Positions 12,900 to 20,447 of a stretch of 25,633 nt of DNA are shown here, piece after piece (the first letter of the stretch is position 1; each line of letters begins with the position of its first letter). The position numbers were made by a program, and so were the translations under genes. Source of the DNA: a virus. The notes under the pieces are model-generated. The model saw nothing but the letters and a program-made list of their open reading frames with translations, was not told the origin of the DNA and did no database searches. The stretch spans positions 5,600 to 31,232 of the IMG/VR virus record IMGVR_UViG_3300030329_005946, one strand, 5' to 3'.

Positions 12900-13165
12900 T
12901 GAAGTCTTTGCTGCGCCTTATTGGCGCGCTTTCTCTTCTTATTGAGGAGTTTGTTGAGGTTGGCGGTGTTAGACTTTTGGTCGAATATCTTCGCTCAGGA
13001 AAGTCTCGGGCCGACGCTCAGGCTCAGCTTGCGCTTGCGGAGCTTCTTGAGATGCGTGACGTTGATGGCGTTGCTTCTGCTTGGGACGATTGGGATGATG
13101 AGTTGCAGCGGGCCGGAGTCTCCTCGCGCCCCTCTGGGGAAGACAGAGGTGAGCCGCAATTCTGA
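12899..13165 (+). CDS. Putative i-spanin-like protein (88 aa) enclosing the o-spanin start
   Basis: The N-terminal hydrophobic stretch (residues ~3-30: SLLRLIGALSLLIEEFVEVG) is followed by a charged helix (RSGKSRADAQAQLALAELLE) and an acidic, Trp-containing segment (VASAWDDWDDELQRAG). The layout is that of short spanin-type proteins of Gram-negative phages, where an inner-membrane protein pairs with a nested lipoprotein to disrupt the outer membrane. The membrane segment is weak, so the call rests largely on the lipoprotein read from another frame within its 3' half. GTG 12899 shares a base with the holin stop (TAGTG) and has AAGGA upstream. The C-terminus (SSRPSGEDRGEPQF) is probably disordered. 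Confidence 0.6.
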   Translation: MKSLLRLIGALSLLIEEFVEVGGVRLLVEYLRSGKSRADAQAQLALAELLEMRDVDGVASAWDDWDDELQRAGVSSRPSGEDRGEPQF

Positions 13166-13253
13166 TGGCTCTTATCGGGTTAGTGCGGGCTGGATGGCCC
13201 GCAGGATGTCTTTTGAGCGGAGCCTTCTTCAACAACTAAAGAGGTGTCGGTGA
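13056..13253 (+). CDS. Putative o-spanin lipoprotein (65 aa), nested in a second frame
   Basis: Frame-shifted by one relative to the 88-aa gene. From GTG 13056 (or ATG 13065, three codons on) it reads MTLMALLLLGTIGMMSCSG: a short hydrophobic signal ending in a lipobox-like MMSC, with Cys17 as the expected lipidated residue. The mature part contains RNSDGSYRVSAGWMARRMSF and a basic end with a last Cys (QQLKRCR), a pattern I associate with small phage lipoproteins next to spanin genes. O-spanins sit in the outer membrane and join the i-spanin to fuse the membranes. Position -3 of the lipobox is Met rather than the usual Leu, a mild departure. The ribosome binding site is weak, as often in nested spanins. 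Its stop overlaps the next gene (TGATG). Confidence 0.65.
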   Translation: MTLMALLLLGTIGMMSCSGPESPRAPLGKTEVSRNSDGSYRVSAGWMARRMSFERSLLQQLKRCR

Positions 13254-16048
13254 TGGCTAGCGCAGGACAGGAGGTTGAGCTTCTTTCTTCTGGCATGAAG
13301 GCCGACTCCGCAGATAAGGGCACTTTTTATCAGAACCTTCGTTTTCGTCGTGGCGAATGGTCTACGCGCCCCGGCTTTGGCCAGGTTGCTCAGTTTGATT
13401 CGACAATGAGCCTTCAGACTGAGGACAAGTCTACTCAGTATGGCTATGGCGAGCCTTTAGGCTCTTATTCTTTTGTTACTAACTTCGGCCATACCCAGTT
13501 GCTTACATTGTTGCCTTTGAGGGCGTTTACCGGCGACACCGAGATGGGCAACCTTGGTGTCTGGATCGACGGTGTTGCTGTTAGCATTTACGACTATACC
13601 TCTGACTCAAGATGGGAAGAGGTTTTGTGTCGTCATACTTCTAAGATTACTGACGATCTTTTTCCCGTCAGGGACATGAAAGGGGTTTATCAGACTTCTC
13701 GTGATGCTGATTTTTCGGACTGGGAGTATCAGGGGTCTTCAAATTGGTTTTTTGAAGAGTTTAACGATGCTGTTTATTTTGGTTCTCCTGAAGTCGGCAT
13801 GTTTGTTTATGTTCCTGCGGACTTTTCTTCGCCTAGAAGGCAACAGACTGAGGGCGCTGCTGATTATTCCTTTATTCGCGGTTATGGCGAGTCGGCGGTT
13901 GTGAAGCGCGTTTCTGCTAGTGAGGGTTCGGAGTACCGTTCTTTTTCTTATTTTGATCGGGCAACTTATCCCCAACCTGTTGATGTTTGCTCTTGGCAAA
14001 ATAGACTTGTTATGGCTTCTGGCAGGGATCTTTATTTTAGCGACGAAGGCCGTCCTGCCGCAATTATCAGCACGAATGTTGTTTCTGTTCCCGGTGACAG
14101 CGAGATTGTTGCCATTGAGCGTTCTCGTGATGGCGTTCTTGTTTTTTTTAAGAACTCAGTTTGGCTTTATTCTCCGAGCCGAGGGCTTTTATCCAATGCC
14201 GGTCGCAGTGTTCGCATGTGCGACGGCGTTGGCTGCATTTCCTCTCAATGTGTGGTCGCCGCTGATGACGGTGTGTTTTGGGCCGACAGGAATGGGGTTT
14301 ACCTAAGTTCCGGAGGTTTGACTTACAAGAGGATTAGCGATGATATTTTTCCCTTCTTTCAGAGCTTTTTGAGCAATCCTTTATCTTCTTATTGGACTGA
14401 CCAGGGGCATACTGATCTGTCCGGTGAAAGCCCGACCACCTTGTATTCTGTTGTTGATGCTGGCCGGATGACGCTTTCTTTTGACAATGTTGATCGTCAC
14501 TTGTTTTTTGTTTGCCCTGATCTTGGCATCTCGTTTGTTTTTTCGGACGGCATCTGGACAGTCTGGAATTTTGAAAGCAATGCAGAGGCTGCCGTAGAGT
14601 CTGGCGTTGGGGTGGCTCGGAATTTGAGGTCGCCGCAGATTGTTTGCGCTGATGAGTCTGTTTTTTTGGTTGGTTGGGATTTGTATACCCCGAACGACCC
14701 GACTCTTGTCGCTGGTACTGGCGCTGCTGATGCTAGGAACTCTCCGATGGGTTCTTATTTTATTTCTGTTTTGGGTAGAGGAGGGGCGCTGGACAGGAGC
14801 GTTGAGTCTTTTGAGGACATGCGCTTGTGCTCTGGTTCTTATCGGACTGAGCAGGTTACTGCTGCCCCAGAGTCTGGCTACACCCTTGGCGGCGACGTTT
14901 ATATTGGCGAGCCTGTTTATCCAAGGCAGGTTGATTATCCTTTGCCTTCCGGCGCGACAAAGAGCAATGTGGTTCTTGTCCCTGTTTATTTGGCTCCGAA
15001 CTCAACTTTGGCGGGGCTTTCTATACACCCCGGCGGTATTGACCAGTTTAGGTTGGACTTCAAGTTTGATAATACACACTGGAAGCCCGCTTCTTTTTCG
15101 CACAATGTGACCTGGCCTTCTGTGTTGGAGCTGATCTTCCCGCCTGAGCGCACAGCTATGATGAAGTGCTGGGGCGCCGATGGCGCTTCTGCTGTGGTTA
15201 ATTTGAGCGAGGCTAGCGTTTATGATTCAGGCGGATCTAGGTCTGCTGTTGGCAACGAGATTCGTTTGCGTTTTGACGGAAACAACGCGGCTGTTCCTCC
15301 TGCAACTAATGTTAGTGCGCCAAATTTGAACGTGACTTCTAATTGGAAGAATCTGCTTTTTTATATTCCCTTTGAACGCCTGAATGCGGCGGCGGACACC
15401 ATGAGCTTTGGTATTGATGTTGATTATGCCACCGCTCGTTTTGTTTATCCTCATGTTGGCCTTCCGGGGACCATGTTCCGTTTTACCATCCACCATTGGC
15501 TTTACGCGGCCCCTTCTTCTAAGCACAGCCGTGATGATGTTGCGCAGCCGGTTGATTGGGTTGCCCTTCCCGGCGCTGTTACGGTTGGTGGCGGCCAGGC
15601 GCTTCTTCGTGCTTTGTATTTGCGGGTGACTTCCAACAGCTCTGCTTTGTTTGCGGTTCGTGGGGCGTCAACTTTTGGCTTGCTGAACTTTTTGCTTTCT
15701 GGGGATTCTCGCCGCTGGGCCGCTCAGATAATTGATTATACCGGAGGGGCTGTTCAGTCTATTGTTAATAAGAATTCTATTCGCACCAGAATGCAGGCTT
15801 CCTCTGTTATGAAGGACGTTACTTTTGATGGCGATGCTACTTGGGGAACCAAGACCAATTCTTCTCATGGCAATGTTCTTATGGGCGATGACCCGGTAAA
15901 TGATATTGCTGTTTCCGATGCTGTTCGCGGTTCGGAGCTTCGCGCAATGATGTTCGGTCATGTTCGTAATCGTGCTGAGAGGATTGGCCTTTCTTCTGTT
16001 TCAATGATGTACAGGCTTCTTGGCGGGAGGCGTCGCCGTGGTCGATGA
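13253..16048 (+). CDS. Tail nozzle-like beta-propeller protein (931 aa)
   Basis: Large beta-rich protein. The first part (ELLSSGMKADSADKGTFYQN, RPGFGQVAQF) and a central block at residues ~240-330 (WQNRLVMASGRDLYFSDEGR, then FFKNSVWLYSPSRG and DDGVFWADRNGVYL) are characteristic of podovirus tail-nozzle proteins, the propeller-bearing component at the end of the tail tube (T7 gp12 / P22 gp10 functional type). The C-terminal ~450 residues are additional beta-domains without clear identity, ending in a basic tail (LLGGRRRRGR). ATG 13253 is chosen because GAGG is eight bases upstream and it overlaps the o-spanin stop; GTG 13244 in frame would be inside the binding site. It is longer than T7 gp12, so extra receptor-contact or fibre-binding parts are likely. 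The family is inferred from pattern. Confidence 0.75.
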   Translation: MASAGQEVELLSSGMKADSADKGTFYQNLRFRRGEWSTRPGFGQVAQFDSTMSLQTEDKSTQYGYGEPLGSYSFVTNFGHTQLLTLLPLRAFTGDTEMGNLGVWIDGVAVSIYDYTSDSRWEEVLCRHTSKITDDLFPVRDMKGVYQTSRDADFSDWEYQGSSNWFFEEFNDAVYFGSPEVGMFVYVPADFSSPRRQQTEGAADYSFIRGYGESAVVKRVSASEGSEYRSFSYFDRATYPQPVDVCSWQNRLVMASGRDLYFSDEGRPAAIISTNVVSVPGDSEIVAIERSRDGVLVFFKNSVWLYSPSRGLLSNAGRSVRMCDGVGCISSQCVVAADDGVFWADRNGVYLSSGGLTYKRISDDIFPFFQSFLSNPLSSYWTDQGHTDLSGESPTTLYSVVDAGRMTLSFDNVDRHLFFVCPDLGISFVFSDGIWTVWNFESNAEAAVESGVGVARNLRSPQIVCADESVFLVGWDLYTPNDPTLVAGTGAADARNSPMGSYFISVLGRGGALDRSVESFEDMRLCSGSYRTEQVTAAPESGYTLGGDVYIGEPVYPRQVDYPLPSGATKSNVVLVPVYLAPNSTLAGLSIHPGGIDQFRLDFKFDNTHWKPASFSHNVTWPSVLELIFPPERTAMMKCWGADGASAVVNLSEASVYDSGGSRSAVGNEIRLRFDGNNAAVPPATNVSAPNLNVTSNWKNLLFYIPFERLNAAADTMSFGIDVDYATARFVYPHVGLPGTMFRFTIHHWLYAAPSSKHSRDDVAQPVDWVALPGAVTVGGGQALLRALYLRVTSNSSALFAVRGASTFGLLNFLLSGDSRRWAAQIIDYTGGAVQSIVNKNSIRTRMQASSVMKDVTFDGDATWGTKTNSSHGNVLMGDDPVNDIAVSDAVRGSELRAMMFGHVRNRAERIGLSSVSMMYRLLGGRRRRGR

Positions 16049-16613
16049 GCTTGCTGGCCCGTTTGATAATCCTTCTGTTCTTTTGAACAGGTTTTATCGC
16101 GATGAGCGCGGTCGTGGGCTTGACGGCCTTCTTCATCTTCCAACCGACAGCCTTTCTGAGTCTTCGAAGGTTGAGAATTATTTTTTTCTTTCTTCTGGAG
16201 ACCATGGAGGGGCGCTTTTTTCTTCTGATCGCCTTATTGTTTCTGGCGTTCCCGGTGCCCGCGTAACAGGTCGTTGGTTTTTTGAATCGTCCTTTGCCTT
16301 AGTTACAGGTGTTCATTTTGTGGCAGGTCGTGGCTCCGACCCTCTTGCCGATGTTCGTTCTGGCGCCCGTGTCCTTTTCAGGAACTGTGTCTTTCAGATG
16401 TCTCCTGCTGAAAGTTCGGTTGCCGTTAATGTTGCATCTGGCGGCAAGGCTATGTTTGACGGCTGCGCCTTTCTTCCTGCCCTTGGCGGCGGTACTGGCC
16501 ACCCGATCAATTGTGGCGCAATTCCGAATCCGCCTGTAGTGTTGTCTGGCGTAAACATCACCGGACGCGCACATGCCGCCGCTGTTGTTATTGCTGTTCC
16601 GGAGATGACGTGA
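16038..16613 (+). CDS. Small beta-helix-like tail protein (191 aa)
   Basis: Residues ~50-180 show the recurring short turns of a right-handed parallel beta-helix: GARVTGRWFFESSFALVTGV, GARVLFRNCVFQMS, GKAMFDGCAFLPA and VVLSGVNITG, with alternating hydrophobic residues and repeated aromatic or Cys positions. Such helices form phage tailspikes and fibres. At this length it is too short to be a full spike, so a capping or accessory piece is more likely. The N-terminus (DELAGPFDNPSVLLNRFYRD) may attach it to the tail. GTG 16038 is chosen because GGGAGG sits seven bases upstream and the overlap with the nozzle stop is short; TTG 16020 lacks support. The stop overlaps the next GTG. Confidence 0.55.
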   Translation: MVDELAGPFDNPSVLLNRFYRDERGRGLDGLLHLPTDSLSESSKVENYFFLSSGDHGGALFSSDRLIVSGVPGARVTGRWFFESSFALVTGVHFVAGRGSDPLADVRSGARVLFRNCVFQMSPAESSVAVNVASGGKAMFDGCAFLPALGGGTGHPINCGAIPNPPVVLSGVNITGRAHAAAVVIAVPEMT

Positions 16614-17500
16614 GTTTTAGGCTTTTTAGTAAAGAGCAGATTTCTGCCGGCACAACTATCAGCTCTCGGCTTGATAAGCTTTTGTCTGATTTTCTTTCTC
16701 GTTGGAACAATGTTCCGAAGAGGGATATTCGTCGTCGTTGGCTTTGCGACACCATTGTTGGTGGCTACACGCCCTCAAGGCCTTCTGTTTTGAACTACTC
16801 AAATGATAGACATCCTTTTTGCGTTGCCTACAATCACAACGATATGGTTATTAGCGCTGGCATGGAGCCTGATCAGCTCGTTCGTAATCGTTGGCGAGTT
16901 AAGGGACACAGGGTTGACGGCATTCTTGGTGATGCTAATTCTCGCGCAACTTCTGGTTGGCAGTATGTCTGGTCGACTTCTATTGGCGTTGGAGATCCTG
17001 TCCGTGTTGGCAGCATTGCTGTTTGGCTGATTACAGACACCGTTTTTATTAACACGTTCCAGTATGGAGCCGCCCCTCCTCCTGGTCATGCATCCGGAGA
17101 ATGGTCTGAGGATTTTTGCATTTCTTTAGAAGTTGATGATCCGTTCCTTCCAGAGGACAGGCGGCTTTCTTCTCAGGTTTTTTTGAGGGCGGCAACGACT
17201 ATTGAGGGTTGGTTTATGCAGAGGCAGGCCCCCGGAGCCCCTTTGTCTGAACCAACGACGATTCCCCCGAATACTCTTGCTGAGTGGGGGACCGGGCTTC
17301 CAACTGGTTTGGTTTTTGTTGCGCAGGACTTGAATATTCCTATTCCTAGAAATTCGAGGTTGCGTCTTTCTCTTGTTGTGCCTGATTATGCTGATATTAC
17401 AGCCTCTGGTTGGCGCGACACAGCTAATGATTATGATCGTTGTCCATGGTCTCGCCAGAACATTGGTTGGAACCTTGGTCTTGTTGAGGGAGTTGTTTGA
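16610..17500 (+). CDS. Unrecognised tail/virion protein (296 aa)
   Basis: No known motif. An N-terminal helical segment (residues ~5-45: EQISAGTTISSRLDKLLSDF, RWNNVPKRDIRRRW) precedes a Trp-rich beta region with WQYVWSTSIGVGDPVRVGSI, GEWSEDFCISLEVDDPFLP and a jelly-roll-like end (RLRLSLVVPDYADITASGW). It has no signal peptide and no membrane segment. GTG 16610 overlaps the preceding TGA (GTGA) and has GGAG five bases upstream. The reading frame is open further upstream to 16511, but that part would be Cys/Arg-rich and overlap the previous gene. Position suggests a tail or fibre-associated structural protein. The gene after it begins on its stop codon. Confidence 0.6.
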   Translation: MSFRLFSKEQISAGTTISSRLDKLLSDFLSRWNNVPKRDIRRRWLCDTIVGGYTPSRPSVLNYSNDRHPFCVAYNHNDMVISAGMEPDQLVRNRWRVKGHRVDGILGDANSRATSGWQYVWSTSIGVGDPVRVGSIAVWLITDTVFINTFQYGAAPPPGHASGEWSEDFCISLEVDDPFLPEDRRLSSQVFLRAATTIEGWFMQRQAPGAPLSEPTTIPPNTLAEWGTGLPTGLVFVAQDLNIPIPRNSRLRLSLVVPDYADITASGWRDTANDYDRCPWSRQNIGWNLGLVEGVV

Positions 17501-18021
17501 TGGGTTCTGTTCTTTCTGTTGTGTGTCGTTCGAATCAGAAGCTTTTTGTTTTTTCTTCTCCGCTTTTGCACGGCCCTGCCGTTGCTGAGTTTCGTGCGGC
17601 TTACACTGCCGGCAATGGCGAGAATTCTGATTTGCAGGCTGATGTTGATCGTTTTGGCATTTTGGACTTTGAGGTTAGGTTTCACGAGAAGTGCGAGGAC
17701 TCAAAGTCGGAAGACCGCGTTAAGTTTTATTCTGAGATGTTTGGTTCTGCCAACCCTTTGGTTGGTTATAACGGCGCTTCCGTTTCAAAGGCAGCCCCGA
17801 AGGCCGCTTCTAAGCCTAAGCCAAAGTCTAAGAAGAAGTCTTCTGTTGGCCCGAAAGCCGTTCTTCGTGTTGAGAGCGGGCTTGTGACCGGGGAGTTCCC
17901 TTCGATGGCCGCTGCAGCCCGAAAAGCCAAGGTAACTTCGGCTGCTTTGCGTGAGGCTATTGATACTGGTGATCTGCTAAAGGGCGCTGTTTGGAAGTTG
18001 GCTGATGGCGAAGGTAACTAG
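17500..18021 (+). CDS. Degenerate GIY-YIG-like plus NUMOD1-like protein (173 aa)
   Basis: Residues ~4-92 follow the order of a GIY-YIG nuclease domain: a short beta pair (SVVCRSNQKLFVFSS), a helix with Arg (AEFRAAY), then DLQADVDRFGILDFEVRF and the closing SANPLVGYN (residues 83-91), the part usually ending in GYN. The GIY and YIG sequences themselves are not conserved, so it is probably catalytically inactive. A Lys/Pro-rich linker (~98-118) leads to a NUMOD1-like DNA-binding repeat (~121-168: VESGLVTGEFPSMAAAARKA, then VTSAALREAI and KGAVWKLADG). Both domains are known from phage homing endonucleases. It lies inside the tail operon, with ATG 17500 on the previous stop (TGATG) and 17 bases of overlap with the next gene, so it is read with the structural genes. 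It may be a virion-associated remnant or regulator. Confidence 0.6.
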   Translation: MGSVLSVVCRSNQKLFVFSSPLLHGPAVAEFRAAYTAGNGENSDLQADVDRFGILDFEVRFHEKCEDSKSEDRVKFYSEMFGSANPLVGYNGASVSKAAPKAASKPKPKSKKKSSVGPKAVLRVESGLVTGEFPSMAAAARKAKVTSAALREAIDTGDLLKGAVWKLADGEGN

Positions 18022-19699
18022 AAGTAAGCTTTCTAGAGGTCTCAAGCTTCTTGTCGAGCAGGTTTTTGATCCTATTTCGGCTGTAGCTTCGGAGCTTTCT
18101 CTTCCTGCGAAGCTTGTTTCTCGTGATCAGCGGGATGAGCAGTGGGGAAAGACCAGGTTGACTTGGTCTGTTCCTGCTATGGGGGACTGCCCGGAGGTTC
18201 TTTATACCGCCCCTGTGATTCTTCCTCCTTTACAGGAGGAGTGGAATCTGCATTTTCGTTCTGGCATTGATTATCGAGTTGAGCTTGATACGCCCTCTTT
18301 GGTTCTTGATGAGATTCAGTTTTCGTTTGATCAGAGAGCAGAGCCTGCCTTGGTCTCCTCTGGGGGCCATAGCTCCGGCATTGGCAAGATTGATTATGAC
18401 GTTTTGAGTGACTGCAAATTCTTTTTGTCTGTTGATGAGAAGATTCCAAATGTCGCTCAGTCTGAGAATTCTTACCTTGCCAGCAGAGAGATCGCCTCTC
18501 TTGAGCTTGATGGCGTTTCCTTTATGGATCCGATGTATCGGCTAAATCCTTTTCGGATGAGCTTTTCAAAACCTCTTAATCCGTATCGGACTTACGTTGT
18601 TCGTTTTCGTGCTGTCGGCTTGAATCCTGCTGCCGGTAAATATTTTAATCTTCCGGGTCTTCAGTTCTCTATTGTTGTCCGCCGTCCGCTTGTGAAAACA
18701 GAATCTTCTGTTGCGTCCCAAAATAAGCCTTCTGTTGCGATTGCTGGCGCTCAGAGCGTTGTACCCACAGTCCCGGCCTCAAACACCGCTGTAGAGGCAG
18801 GAAACACCCCTTTAGACCAGGTTGGCGGCGATGGTATTGCTGCCAATTTGATGAAGCTTGAAAATGTTTTTCGCTCAAAGCTTTCTGGCGGTCGACACAA
18901 GGATGGCTCTCCTCCTGATTTTCAGCATCTTCTTGAGGATGCTGGCTATGAAATTATTGTTGTTCCGATGTGGGGTAACTTTGGGGCGAAGCGTGAGGTT
19001 AACGCGGCAAACGCTTATAATTGTTTTCCTTATTTGACCTCACCTGCTCAGGGCCTTGGCACGACCGGCGTCCGTCAGTTTCTTTTTCTTGATTATCCTT
19101 TGGAAATTCATCACGTTTTTGCTGTGGTGAACTACTGCCAACGAAGCACTGGCATCAACTCTGGCCGCCATCCTACTTCCGCGACCTATACGAATAGGGT
19201 TACTGTTGAGATGGCGACCGGCCTTCGCGGTGATTTACTTGAATATGCTACTTTGGCTGATCAGTCTTGGACTCCTGCCAACAAGTCTACGAAGATTGTT
19301 GATCGTGTTCTGGAGTTTAACGGAACGACCGGGATTCATCCTGCGATTGGTCTTGAGTGGACTCATGAGATTTATGGCGTTCCGCTGACTTCTTCTGCTC
19401 CGGGCGGCGTTGGCTTTGTTGGCAATGGTCGGCCTATTTATGTTGGAAAGGGAAGTTCAAGGACTTTTGCCCGCTCCACCCTTGGCGGCTCCGCTCCTGC
19501 TACCGCAGGGGCCGAGCAGTGGCTGGAGATTCGTTGGACCATGACAGATGCCGGCGGCCTTATGCCGGGGACATCTGGCGATCCAGCCAACGGTGCGGCT
19601 GGCAATAACGACGAGATTTATGTCGGGCAGGGCGGGCATTTTGTCTATCTTGTCTGCAAAAAGATGGGCATGGGCGGCTCTAGAGATGTGAGGGTGTGA
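18005..19699 (+). CDS. Unrecognised large virion protein (564 aa)
   Basis: No family recognised. An N-terminal domain (residues ~5-225), mainly beta-structured with segments such as DCPEVLYTAPVILPP and KPLNPYRTYVVRFRAVG, is joined by a Ser/Ala/Pro-rich linker (~226-275, including SQNKPSVAIAGAQSVVPTVP) to a C-terminal domain (~285-564) with RSKLSGGRHKDGSPPDFQHL, a hydrophobic core GYEIIVVPMWGNFGA and a Gly-rich end. No signal peptide or membrane segment. The ATG overlaps the previous gene by 17 bases, and the binding site is a modest GGAAG. Size and setting suggest a tail fibre-linked or internal tail component. The stop overlaps the next ATG (TGATG). Confidence 0.6.
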   Translation: MAKVTRSKLSRGLKLLVEQVFDPISAVASELSLPAKLVSRDQRDEQWGKTRLTWSVPAMGDCPEVLYTAPVILPPLQEEWNLHFRSGIDYRVELDTPSLVLDEIQFSFDQRAEPALVSSGGHSSGIGKIDYDVLSDCKFFLSVDEKIPNVAQSENSYLASREIASLELDGVSFMDPMYRLNPFRMSFSKPLNPYRTYVVRFRAVGLNPAAGKYFNLPGLQFSIVVRRPLVKTESSVASQNKPSVAIAGAQSVVPTVPASNTAVEAGNTPLDQVGGDGIAANLMKLENVFRSKLSGGRHKDGSPPDFQHLLEDAGYEIIVVPMWGNFGAKREVNAANAYNCFPYLTSPAQGLGTTGVRQFLFLDYPLEIHHVFAVVNYCQRSTGINSGRHPTSATYTNRVTVEMATGLRGDLLEYATLADQSWTPANKSTKIVDRVLEFNGTTGIHPAIGLEWTHEIYGVPLTSSAPGGVGFVGNGRPIYVGKGSSRTFARSTLGGSAPATAGAEQWLEIRWTMTDAGGLMPGTSGDPANGAAGNNDEIYVGQGGHFVYLVCKKMGMGGSRDVRV

Positions 19700-20439
19700 T
19701 GGCTTTGAAGAATCCATATTCAAAAGAAGACCTTGATGCTGACTGGAAAAGACGGCAGGACTTGAAGAGGCGTGCGATTGATAGCCTTAAGGGTAAAGTG
19801 AAGGTTTCAGGAGAGATTGCTTCTGGCGCCCGCGACATGATCTCTCAAATGAAGGCCGACCAGGCCGCTTTTAAGAAGTCCGCAAAAAAGACCACAACGG
19901 CTGGTGTTACCGATATTAAGACTTCGTCTGCCGAGGCCATGGGCAGGGCTTTTGGCTCTGCTGCCCCCGGCAGCGTGGGAGCAAAGTACGGCGTTCAACG
20001 TCAGGCCGCAAAAGACGCAGGCATGACTGCCGCATCTTTTCGGGATAAGAGAGACGAGCAGGTTCGGGCCGCAGATGATCGGTATCGTCAAGAAGAGGTA
20101 GCGCTTAGAGGTCAAGCAAGCGCAGCCGATCGCCAGCGTCTTCAGGATGAGGGGGAGCTTGCGAAGTTTGAAGTTGAGTCTATGGAAGATCCGGGTGCCA
20201 AAATAGCCTCTTACAAGAGGGATATTGATGGCGTTTTTTCCCAGTACAGCGGTTATTTTGATGACAACGAGGCTGGCGCCGCCAAGGAAATTCGCGAGAT
20301 GGCTGCCGACGAGAAAGACCCGAAGATTAGGCAATGGCTTGAAGATATTGCCGCCGGTGTTGAAAGTGGCGATATTGATTTTGGCGACAAGTGGTCGTTC
20401 ATTCCCGGTCAGGAAGGGCACCCGGATGTTTCATATTGA
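19699..20439 (+). CDS. Helical internal-virion-like protein (246 aa)
   Basis: Charged, Ala-rich and almost wholly helical in composition. It has a basic N-terminal part (PYSKEDLDADWKRRQDLKRR), a central region with AEAMGRAFGSAAPGSVGAKY, coiled-coil-like segments (FRDKRDEQVRAADDRYRQEE) and an acidic C-terminus (IAAGVESGDIDFGDKWSF). It lacks membrane segments. It begins a trio of helical proteins of increasing size (246, 549, over 1176 residues), the pattern of the T7-type ejection proteins gp14, gp15 and gp16, which leave the particle and form a conduit through the host envelope. That parallel is by order and composition only; no sequence match is claimed. ATG 19699 overlaps the previous stop. 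Confidence 0.55.
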   Translation: MALKNPYSKEDLDADWKRRQDLKRRAIDSLKGKVKVSGEIASGARDMISQMKADQAAFKKSAKKTTTAGVTDIKTSSAEAMGRAFGSAAPGSVGAKYGVQRQAAKDAGMTAASFRDKRDEQVRAADDRYRQEEVALRGQASAADRQRLQDEGELAKFEVESMEDPGAKIASYKRDIDGVFSQYSGYFDDNEAGAAKEIREMAADEKDPKIRQWLEDIAAGVESGDIDFGDKWSFIPGQEGHPDVSY

Positions 20440-20447
20440 GGTGATTT

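Noticed and set aside
12921-13253. Longer 110-aa version of the nested lipoprotein frame
   Set aside because: The upstream part is a Leu/Arg-rich shadow of the 88-aa gene; the lipoprotein signal only makes sense starting at 13056 or 13065.
17500-18021. Active homing endonuclease or intron
   Set aside because: The GIY and YIG signatures are not conserved and the neighbouring genes are intact and overlapping, so there is no intron or free-standing homing context.
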